A DNA stretch of 29,427 bases from assembly GCA_021795795.1 (NCBI GenBank), contig JAJYPA010000049.1, forward strand, positions 1 to 29,427, read 5' to 3'. Of the stretch, positions 18,310 to 24,646 are shown one piece after another (position 1 is the stretch's first letter; every line of letters starts with the position of its first letter). The translations under genes and the position numbers were made by a program. The notes below the pieces were generated by a model. It was not told the DNA's origin. It ran no database searches and saw only the letters and a program-made list of their open reading frames with translations. Origin of the DNA: Pseudomonadota bacterium. GTDB taxonomy: Bacteria > Pseudomonadota > Gammaproteobacteria > Halothiobacillales > Halothiobacillaceae.

Positions 18310-18424
18310 GGCCTCTTTCCCCCATCGTTATGATCCAATGCGCTTCTTGACATCATCACTCTCCCATCAAAAAACCTGATCAACAAAGATTGACCATGTA
18401 ATTTCAAGCTAGCCAGCCCTTTGC

Positions 18425-18742
18425 TCACTCCAGACGTTCCATCAAGGCCAATTCCCAGGAAATGTCGTCCATCTCCGCTTCGCTCAACACCACCCCTTCA
18501 GGCAGTCGCTGGTTCAACCGGAGCACCAACGCACAATCCCCAGGTTTCAGGGCCACGCTCATCCGGTTGACAGGTATTTCCACCCCCAATTGAGCCCCCA
18601 GAAAGCGCGCCGACGACTCATGACCGATCGCAGAGACAAAATCGCCAAACAACAAGGTGCGTGCCGTAGCAACCGGCACGGGCCCACTAAAACGCCACAG
18701 ACCGTAGGCCGTCAATACCGGGGAATTCAACAGGTACAACAT
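18425..18742 (-). CDS. DUF1874 ring nuclease (Crn2/AcrIII-1-like)
   Basis: From the ATG at 18742 the product has 105 residues: MLYLLNSPVLTAYGLWRFSG, then TLLFGDFVSAIGHESSARFL, GVEIPVNRMSVALKPGDCAL and RLNQRLPEGVVLSEAEM. The pattern S-x-IGH-x-S(T)...NR...(I/L)-x-QRLPEG is that of the STIV-B116/DUF1874 family. Viral members (AcrIII-1) and bacterial members (Crn2) degrade cyclic tetra-adenylate; His41 corresponds to the catalytic histidine. The gene is coupled to cas6 by a TGATG overlap and precedes cas10. It should switch off the cOA signal after infection. A longer frame reaches 18820 but lies inside cas6. The symbol crn2 is likely but not entered because the family also includes viral anti-CRISPRs. 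Confidence 0.85.
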   Translation of the reverse strand: MLYLLNSPVLTAYGLWRFSGPVPVATARTLLFGDFVSAIGHESSARFLGAQLGVEIPVNRMSVALKPGDCALVLRLNQRLPEGVVLSEAEMDDISWELALMERLE

Positions 18743-19665
18743 CACGCGTCTCCTGACCAAACAATAGGATCTTCCGGACAACTGGACAGGTCGTGCCCAA
18801 ACTCGGGAACCTGCCCCCAAAAAGTCTGGAATGCCCCGAATCCAAAAGCGGTTCGCCCTCCCAGTTGAAGCTTTTCACCGAGCCTGAACAAGCCATGAAA
18901 AGGGGCCACCGGACCCGCATATTCCAGCGTCCCGTCCCAACCGTTGAATACCATGTGGTGCCGTGTCCGTTTCGATTGCCGCGCGAATGATGACATCCGG
19001 ATTTTCTGGTCCACCAACCCTACCGATGCCGCCATCCCCTGCCAGTGGCGTTGCTGATCCTCGTCGTAGGGCAGATGTGCCTCTGCAGCATGGGCCAACT
19101 GGCTGACCCGTCCCAAGAGACGGCGCACCAGTACCGAAAATGTGGGAGGATGAGCCATCAGACCATTACCTTCTTTGAGGATCAACGGGGTGATCGTGCA
19201 AAAACGCATACGGTTCCGCTGACCAATATCCTGATGGAAGAAATCCTTCGTAATACTGCGCGCCTCGGGCATCCCGATGGTTTTATCATCCACCCCGTAG
19301 TAGTAAGGCATGGGTTCCTGTGCCCCGTATTGGGCCCAGTGAATGCTAAATGAGCGACGTTCCCTGCCCAGGCCATGCCTCCCCATTTCCTTGACGGTAT
19401 TCGTGACCTCCAGACCACCGTCGCAAGCGTCCCCGGTCAATGTCACCCGCAGGCGCGGATAACCAGGCAATGGAGGAACCAGGGAATAGAGCCGGGCCCG
19501 GTTTTCGCCGATGCCGTAGAGCCGTTCAAACAGGGAAGGAGAAACCTGGCTCAAGGTTTTACCGAAAGCGCCATGCCAAAGCGTATGCCGGTCTCCATCC
19601 GGTAAATCTCCCTGCAAGAAGAAATCCAGAACGAGACAGCGCAACGGTGGCCGTGATCGTTCCAT
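18742..19665 (-). CDS. cas6: Cas6 pre-crRNA endoribonuclease
   Basis: The 307-residue protein follows the general Cas6 layout of type III loci: LRCLVLDFFLQGDLPDGDRHTL, the NTVKEMGRHGLGRERRSFSI element (a helix before the GLG-x-x-R-x-x-F strand), RFCTITPLILKEGNGLMA, FSVLVRRLLGRVSQLA, and the C-terminal glycine-rich loop LGEKLQLGGRTAFGFGAFQTF. It should cleave the repeat transcript and leave an 8-nt handle. Several histidines are available (for example in HGLGRERR and KRTRHHMVFNG), but the catalytic one cannot be assigned by eye. It overlaps its neighbours by one base on each side (TAATG with the CARF gene, TGATG with the ring nuclease). Confidence 0.9.
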   Translation of the reverse strand: MERSRPPLRCLVLDFFLQGDLPDGDRHTLWHGAFGKTLSQVSPSLFERLYGIGENRARLYSLVPPLPGYPRLRVTLTGDACDGGLEVTNTVKEMGRHGLGRERRSFSIHWAQYGAQEPMPYYYGVDDKTIGMPEARSITKDFFHQDIGQRNRMRFCTITPLILKEGNGLMAHPPTFSVLVRRLLGRVSQLAHAAEAHLPYDEDQQRHWQGMAASVGLVDQKIRMSSFARQSKRTRHHMVFNGWDGTLEYAGPVAPFHGLFRLGEKLQLGGRTAFGFGAFQTFWGQVPEFGHDLSSCPEDPIVWSGDA

Positions 19666-20873
19666 TATTTCACCGACACCTTCAGATCTGCGGGCAAGGC
19701 ATACACCGGCGACTTGTTTTCATTGATCCTGACTTTTTGAATCACGCAACGCTGCGTCAATTTGGCACCCAGAAGATTCAAGAATTTCCGCTTGTTGATG
19801 CGCGACAACAAGGGCGAGAAATAATGGGAGGGCCCATCACCATTGTCGTTAAACCACTTGTTCAGCGTGGCCTCGGTCTCATCGTAGCAACGATTTGCCC
19901 GCCCCGACACCTGCATCAGAATGAGTTTCAGGTATCCTTCCTCGCCCCAGCCCCACTCTCCTTCTTTTTCATACCAGTCGATCCCCTCCAGTCCAGCCAG
20001 GTGGGCGCGGGCAAACCACCAGTACAGCGCAAAATCCCGAGGGTTCAAGGCGATGGGCTGGCCATTGATCAGGATGACTTGATCTTTGACATGCAACTCC
20101 ATGTGTACTTCGGTACGCATGCGGTTAACCATCTGTACGGTTTGCATGAACCCGGCCTTACCATCCCGGAAGGCATCGGGTAACCCGTCGTTGAAACGGA
20201 TGAAGGGAATCTCGGCCAGTTGCACCCACGCATTCTGACAATCGATGGCTACGGGCACCTTGGGGTCGCGGGTATGAATGATCGACTGCCCGGGCGTCGG
20301 GTAATAGAAGTCGGGATGACCCTCATAGGGCTCGCTGACCAGCACATGAGACAGACGGTCCTGTTCGCGCCCAAACAACGACAAGGCATAGCCAAGATAA
20401 TAGCCCATGGTCTTGCGCCCCCCCGCCAACGATACATGCAACTCCGTATCGGGTTGGCGCGTGAGTCCGGACACCAGCCAGCATATCTGATCAGCCGCCC
20501 GTTCATTATCGGCAATGGTGCGGATGTCTTCCAGTTCCATTCCATCCTCTCCACTCAGGGCATGGATGGATCGCTCATTGAATTCGATGTGGGGCAAACC
20601 GTAATCCCGACACAGTCGATGAAACCATCCCGGGGTGCCGGACAACAGATTGAGAATGGCATGCTGAGCCCCGCGTCGGGTCGTCACCAGCCGAATCTCG
20701 TGGGGGATCCACACAGGCCGACCGGCGCCCGGATTGACCGCCAGGGCATATAGGGTTTCCGTGACGATCTGCGGTGACATGCCAATCGCGCATAGCAGGA
20801 TTCTTCGTCTTTCGACGGGCGCCCCATCCTGGGTTGCCATCGGCCTATTCTCTGTGCTTGCAACCTTTGCCAC
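19665..20873 (-). CDS. NE0113-family CARF protein with a C-terminal winged helix (ring-nuclease group)
   Basis: The protein matches TIGR02584/Cas_NE0113: RRILLCAIGMSPQIVTETLY, EIRLVTTRRGAQHAILNLL, ERAADQICWLVSGL, ELHVSLAGGRKTMGYYLGYA and RLSHVLVSEPYEGHPDFYYP. This is a CARF fold that binds and, in characterised relatives, may degrade cyclic oligoadenylate. The C-terminal part (LNPRDFALYWWFARAHLAGL and later GAKLTQRCVIQKVRINE) looks like a winged helix, so a transcriptional role is possible. I prefer the GTG at 20873 (402 residues) because GGGGGA lies 6-7 nt upstream; the ATG at 20840 (391 residues) has no good ribosome-binding site. The long frame to 21113 lies inside the lipoprotein gene and is rejected. 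The stop overlaps the cas6 start by one base. Confidence 0.85.
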   Translation of the reverse strand: MAKVASTENRPMATQDGAPVERRRILLCAIGMSPQIVTETLYALAVNPGAGRPVWIPHEIRLVTTRRGAQHAILNLLSGTPGWFHRLCRDYGLPHIEFNERSIHALSGEDGMELEDIRTIADNERAADQICWLVSGLTRQPDTELHVSLAGGRKTMGYYLGYALSLFGREQDRLSHVLVSEPYEGHPDFYYPTPGQSIIHTRDPKVPVAIDCQNAWVQLAEIPFIRFNDGLPDAFRDGKAGFMQTVQMVNRMRTEVHMELHVKDQVILINGQPIALNPRDFALYWWFARAHLAGLEGIDWYEKEGEWGWGEEGYLKLILMQVSGRANRCYDETEATLNKWFNDNGDGPSHYFSPLLSRINKRKFLNLLGAKLTQRCVIQKVRINENKSPVYALPADLKVSVK

Positions 20874-20884
20874 GTTGATTCCCC

Positions 20885-22042
20885 CTAGTGAATTGTCCAG
20901 GTGCCGCTCAGGGCTCCACTCATCCAGCCACCAGCGCCCCCCATGGCGGTGACCCCACCTGTGAAGGTCAACCCTGCACCATTGGTAAAACTGGCCTGTC
21001 CGATGCTGGTTACCGTCCCGTTCAGGGCCACGGTTCCCGTGGCGGGAGAAGCACAGGTCCCCGCCAAGGTTCCTGGCGTGGATGTCGCCGACAGGTTCAC
21101 CGTCAGGGAACATGTCCCCGACCCGGTGGTCCCGGACATCGTTCCGCTATAGGTACGCGCGGCGGGAATTAGTTGCACAGCGGGATAAAGCATGGCCTGG
21201 CTCAGGGCATTCGACACGGCTGTCGGCAAGCTCAGGGGGGCATAACCTCCCGCCGCCACCGAGGTTCCCGTTGCCTGCACCAGAGGGACGCCCGCCAGAT
21301 CCGTCATTTGCAACGCCACACCCGCCGTTCCCCCTGTCAGCATGAGGCTGTCCAGAATGGCATCTTCGCCCGCATGATCCGCTTTGAAGGGGGTTGTGAA
21401 CAAGTCCCCGCCATTCCAGGCATTCCAGGTCATGACCGAAGTTGCTGCCTCAGCCAGCGCCATCTTGGGCTGCGCCTGAAAACCCACCAACTGGGCCCAG
21501 GTATCCATCTGAGCCAATGCCAAAGGCAATCCACCGGCTTCAAAAGTGGCCACGGACGAATTCAGGACCGACAAAGCCTGATTCACGCTCGTTCCCCCGG
21601 CAGCGGCCAGTACCAGTGTCGTCAAGGGAGTCAGATTGACATAGGCCGCCCCGGTACCGGCATTCAGCAGCGGTGGGCCATAAGTCGTCATGAGCAAACG
21701 ACCGCTGGCGTCCGTCGTGCTCAGCACAATGAACCCTGCTCCCGAACAGGCGCTGATATCCACGCTAAAATCCCCCTGGGCATCGGTCACGGGATGCCCG
21801 GCTGAAGGACAAGGAACGGGGGCCCCTGGTGTAACTCCCATACTCGAAACCATGGTCACCGTGATGGGAGCATTGACCAACGGTCCGCCACTGGCCGCCA
21901 CTCCCGTCAACAGGGTAGACGAAAGAATGACGGGATTTGATACCCCAACGGCACTTCCCGTCCCGCCACTGCTCGATCCCCCACCTCCGCCACCACACCC
22001 CGTCATAGCCAGAGCAGCCAATACCGTCATCGTTGCTTTCAC
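20885..22042 (-). CDS. Predicted lipoprotein encoded inside the type III CRISPR operon
   Basis: From the GTG at 22042 (GGGAGA just upstream) the product is 385 residues with a perfect lipoprotein signal, MKATMTVLAALAMTGC, followed by a flexible Gly/Ser linker (GGGGGGSSSGG). An ATG at 22060 or 22102 would lengthen the n-region and is less likely. The body has a small Ig/carboxypeptidase-like repeat near residues 55-110 (GGPLVNAPITVTMVSSMG, VTDAQGDFSVDISAC, FIVLSTTDASGRLLMTTYGP), a helical Ala/Leu-rich middle (LTPLTTLVLAAAGGTSVNQAL) and a Ser/Thr/Gly-rich beta C-terminus with paired cysteines (GTCSLTV...GTCASPATG). The family resembles general surface or outer-membrane lipoproteins; no enzyme motif is seen. 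It ends 11 nt before the NE0113 CARF start and follows the membrane CARF gene by 89 bp, so it is in the operon. A defence role is inferred from position only. Confidence 0.75.
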   Translation of the reverse strand: MKATMTVLAALAMTGCGGGGGGSSSGGTGSAVGVSNPVILSSTLLTGVAASGGPLVNAPITVTMVSSMGVTPGAPVPCPSAGHPVTDAQGDFSVDISACSGAGFIVLSTTDASGRLLMTTYGPPLLNAGTGAAYVNLTPLTTLVLAAAGGTSVNQALSVLNSSVATFEAGGLPLALAQMDTWAQLVGFQAQPKMALAEAATSVMTWNAWNGGDLFTTPFKADHAGEDAILDSLMLTGGTAGVALQMTDLAGVPLVQATGTSVAAGGYAPLSLPTAVSNALSQAMLYPAVQLIPAARTYSGTMSGTTGSGTCSLTVNLSATSTPGTLAGTCASPATGTVALNGTVTSIGQASFTNGAGLTFTGGVTAMGGAGGWMSGALSGTWTIH

Positions 22043-22131
22043 GTCTTCTCCCAAACCCATTCGTCGTTGAAAGAAGACAGCGTAATCCAGAGAATTGATC
22101 AAACTCGTTTTCGCAACGTTGCACTGCGTGC

Positions 22132-22992
22132 TTATTTGTAGGATACGACATTGAAAGAAATGGCTTTTTTTTCATCATCCGCGCCCTGTTTGGTTTCGAC
22201 ATACTGCAAATCGATTTCGGGATGGTTCAGGGTCGCCATGGAACCTGCCGCCGAAACCAGTTTGGTCCCACCGGTAATATCGATGGACAGTTGGTTTTTG
22301 TCCCTGACTTTTTGAATGATGCTTTGGAACTTGAGGCTGAGTTTGATCAGGTCATTAAAATCTGCTTGCACCGTTTGCACGTCGATTTTTTTGTGCCCAA
22401 GTTCCGGAAAGAACCAATACATCACTTCCGTGAACAGTTCACACTGGGGCAATGAGCTGTTGGAGCCCAAGAATGTTATTTTTTCCAGTAAGTCGATATG
22501 CGGCTTCACGCCACGGATAAATTGCTCGATGGGGGATTTAAATGGCGCAAGTTGCGCCATTTTCTCATCAAAGTTTCGGGCCAAACCGTCCAGTCTCAGC
22601 GAATCCCCATTGGACATGACCAATGTTTTAAGCCCTGAAGGATATTCCACTTCCAGTCTTCCCTTGACATCGGAAAGTGCAAAGATCAGATGAGCTTTGG
22701 GCTCAACCTTACCCCGTTCACTGACATCACGAAATCCAATCGAAAGAAACTCACTCCCCAGGTAATAGGCAATCCAGGATAATACCGCGACCGCGATCAG
22801 CATCCCGATCATGACCAGCGAAAAACCTTCCTGCCCCATCTGGACCGGATACCATTTGGAGAAGAGCATATTACCTTCCACCCCATCGGAAATCCAATTT
22901 TCCAGCAAGATGGCAGAAAATACACAGACTGAAACGATGACTTTTTTTCCTTGATTCGGTATTGCGTTCAAAAACGAAGACCACTCTTTCAT
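22132..22992 (-). CDS. Two-TM membrane protein with a C-terminal CARF-like domain
   Basis: The 286-residue product has two hydrophobic segments, about 17-34 (KVIVSVCVFSAILLENWI) and 57-78 (FSLVMIGMLIAVAVLSWIAY), then a linker of about 90 residues and a Rossmann-like C-terminal domain. That domain shows ITFLGSNSS (172-180), ELFTEVMYWFFPEL (185-198), IDVQTVQADFNDL (203-215) and LSIDITGGTKLVSAAGSMAT (236-255). The D-I/L-TGGTK element is a signature of CARF cyclic oligoadenylate sensors. The arrangement recalls CRISPR membrane effectors such as Cam1 and Csx23, but the length and two-helix N-terminus differ and I cannot place it in a named family. Binding of cOA would probably change its oligomeric state in the membrane. 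A ribosome-binding stretch (AAAGGAAAAT) precedes the ATG. Neighbours are an SPFH protein and a lipoprotein. Confidence 0.8.
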   Translation of the reverse strand: MKEWSSFLNAIPNQGKKVIVSVCVFSAILLENWISDGVEGNMLFSKWYPVQMGQEGFSLVMIGMLIAVAVLSWIAYYLGSEFLSIGFRDVSERGKVEPKAHLIFALSDVKGRLEVEYPSGLKTLVMSNGDSLRLDGLARNFDEKMAQLAPFKSPIEQFIRGVKPHIDLLEKITFLGSNSSLPQCELFTEVMYWFFPELGHKKIDVQTVQADFNDLIKLSLKFQSIIQKVRDKNQLSIDITGGTKLVSAAGSMATLNHPEIDLQYVETKQGADDEKKAISFNVVSYK

Positions 22993-23005
22993 GGCTTATT
23001 TTCCT

Positions 23006-23176
23006 TTACCCACGACCATGATTTTTGATAGCACATTCCAGTGCATAGGCCTTTTTATGCATGACCTCATTACTGACTACCAGGACAGCCTGCTCCACCC
23101 CAACCTCCGAATCCAGCAAGGGAATCAGATTGGGTAAGGCCTGATCAGAAACAAGACAAATGTGACTAACGCTCAC
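23006..23176 (-). pseudogene. Short CARF N-terminal fragment (Card1/Can2-like)
   Basis: A 56-codon frame from GTG 23176 to TAA 23008-23006 reads VSVSHICLVSDQALPNLIPL, LDSEVGVEQAVLVVSNEVMH, KKAYALECAIKNHG. This is the first beta-alpha-beta unit of a DUF1887/CARF domain as in Card1/Can2 (HICLVS-x-Q-x-x-PNL-x-PLL, then V-x-LVVS). The second half of the CARF domain and the nuclease domain are absent, and no other frame downstream continues it. No good ribosome-binding site precedes the GTG, so it is likely the relic of an earlier effector gene. It ends 13 nt before the membrane CARF gene. Expression as a small cOA-binding micro-protein is possible but unsupported. Confidence 0.65.
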
Positions 23177-23330
23177 GATTCTATTTTTTTTGCGCGGGAT
23201 GGTTTTTCAGCAATTTTTACAAGAAAAATCTCAGATATCGATGGTAATGTATTACATCAAAAAATAGACGAAAATTTACAAAATTTAACAAACCGTCCTC
23301 TTCCCTTTTTTGATCAAAATTCTACGGCTC

Positions 23331-24146
23331 TCAGGATGACGCAGGGGACTCATCCTCCCTGGTTCGATCAACGAGGGGTTTATGCTCGTTCAACGCCGTC
23401 GCAAGGGCAGTATTGCGCGCCATATCGCCAAAATCGGTCGGCATGAGAATCACTGTGGTGGAATTATTTTCCTGGCCGATTTCCTGAATCATCTGAAAAC
23501 GCCGCAATTCCAGCGCGGCCGGTGTGGCCCCGATTATTCTTGCGGCTTCCGCCAGTTTTCTGGAAGCTTCCAGTTCCCCTTCCGCCTTGATGATGCGTGC
23601 CCGCTTTTCGCGTTGTGCCTCAGCCTCCAGGGCCATGACTTTTTGCATGGATTCGGGGATGGTAATGGACAAGATCTCGACACGAGAAACCTTGACCCCC
23701 CACGGTTCGGTCGCTTCATCGATCATGGCGCGTAACGTCTGCACGATCTCGCCCTGGGAATGCAATACCCGATCCAGATCCTGCTGGCCAATCACCGACC
23801 GCAATGAGGTAATCGCCACCTGCACCACAGCCAATTCCCGATCATTGACATTCAGCAACGCCGCCGGAGCATCCACTACTGCGTTCCAGACAGCCACCAC
23901 CAGCTTGACGGGCACACTATCGCGGGTAATGGCATCAATATCCGGAACACGACTGGTCACGGTGCGCATATCAACAAAACGGATACGATCGATCCAGGGG
24001 ATGACAAAGTTGAGGCCTGGGGTCAGTACCCGACTGAACTTGCCCAAACGAAGCACGACTCCGCGCGAATACTGATTCACCATCCTGATGCAAAACAGGA
24101 GGATAAACAACACCCCCAATGCGGTGATCACTCCAGTCTGCATCAT
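23331..24146 (-). CDS. SPFH/Band 7 (stomatin-like) membrane protein
   Basis: From the ATG at 24146 (strong AAAGGAGAG upstream) the 271-residue protein has one N-terminal membrane segment (TGVITALGVLFILLFCI), then a complete SPFH domain: YSRGVVLRLGKFSRVLTPGL, VDMRTVTSRVPDIDAITRDS, VPVKLVVAVWNAVVDAPAAL, SLRSVIGQQDLDRVLHSQGE, WGVKVSRVEILSITIPESMQ, followed by the alpha-helical stretch MALEAEAQREKRARIIKAEG with a conserved E-rich coiled coil. Such slipins form oligomeric cages that order membrane microdomains. They usually sit with an NfeD protein; none is present here. The gene follows a 4-TM protein gene by 20 nt and precedes the CARF genes, so it belongs to the CRISPR operon by strand and spacing, apart from an AT-rich gap of about 150 bp (23177-23330) after its stop. 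Confidence 0.92.
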   Translation of the reverse strand: MMQTGVITALGVLFILLFCIRMVNQYSRGVVLRLGKFSRVLTPGLNFVIPWIDRIRFVDMRTVTSRVPDIDAITRDSVPVKLVVAVWNAVVDAPAALLNVNDRELAVVQVAITSLRSVIGQQDLDRVLHSQGEIVQTLRAMIDEATEPWGVKVSRVEILSITIPESMQKVMALEAEAQREKRARIIKAEGELEASRKLAEAARIIGATPAALELRRFQMIQEIGQENNSTTVILMPTDFGDMARNTALATALNEHKPLVDRTREDESPASS

Positions 24147-24166
24147 GAACTCTCCTTTCAACCCGG

Positions 24167-24523
24167 TCATTCAGCCACCCGCGCCCCCGACTTCAACAAC
24201 GCAAGCCCAAGAGACAACCCCTCGACAAGACAAAGCCCCAGCAAACCCCATCCCGCACTCTTACCCACAGTTGTCAGATAGCCCAGTGAAATCAGCAAAC
24301 CACTCAGGGATACCAGAATACGCCCCCCCTTCATCTCCTTCAGGGTGAAATAGGAATACCCCGCCCCCAGGCCCAGCAACAAATAGGCCGTACCTCCAAT
24401 GTGCTGTCCACTCTGGTAGAGGTAGAACCCCGAACGATCATCATCACCCAGCATGATCCAGGGCATGTACCACAACCACATCGCCACAATACCCAACCCA
24501 CTTGCCACCCACTTGGTCTTCAT
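24167..24523 (-). CDS. Small four-helix membrane protein of unknown family
   Basis: From the ATG at 24523 (GGAG 8 nt upstream) the product has 118 residues and four hydrophobic segments: ASGLGIVAMWLWYMPWIML, IGGTAYLLLGLGAGYSYF, ILVSLSGLLISLGYLTTV and GWGLLGLCLVEGLSLGLALL. The loop between helices 1 and 2 has an acidic-aromatic stretch (GDDDRSGFYLYQSGQH). I do not recognise a family, and it is not NfeD-like (no C-terminal OB fold). A longer frame begins at 24583, but its extra residues lack a ribosome-binding site. It is the first gene of the minus-strand unit that leads into the CRISPR effector genes and is followed after 20 nt by the SPFH gene. A shared job with that scaffold protein is likely. 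Confidence 0.75.
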   Translation of the reverse strand: MKTKWVASGLGIVAMWLWYMPWIMLGDDDRSGFYLYQSGQHIGGTAYLLLGLGAGYSYFTLKEMKGGRILVSLSGLLISLGYLTTVGKSAGWGLLGLCLVEGLSLGLALLKSGARVAE

Positions 24524-24614
24524 GACATCGCTCCAGTCAACAAAACAGAGCCCACAGTGTATGCCAACCAAAACACCAACCATGACAACGCAATATTGCA
24601 GGTAAAAACATGCT

Positions 24615-24646
24615 GCCCCCCTTTCCTGTTGGCTTTCAATGGGGGC
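24615..24646. other. GC-rich hairpin at the left edge of the array
   Basis: GCCCCC (24615-24620) pairs with GGGGGC (24641-24646) around a 20-nt loop, directly abutting the first, degenerate repeat. It may help end the array transcript arriving from the right, but there is no T-tract and the loop is large, so it is only a candidate. The rest of the gap to the membrane gene (24524-24614) should hold that operon's promoter; no strong consensus stands out. Confidence 0.35.

Noticed and set aside
19665..21113. Long N-terminal extension of the NE0113 CARF protein
   Set aside because: It overlaps most of the lipoprotein gene's 3' end in another frame and has no CARF resemblance; the GTG at 20873 has a good ribosome-binding site.
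24167..24583. NfeD-like partner for the SPFH protein
   Set aside because: Four helices are present but there is no C-terminal OB fold or NfeD motif.
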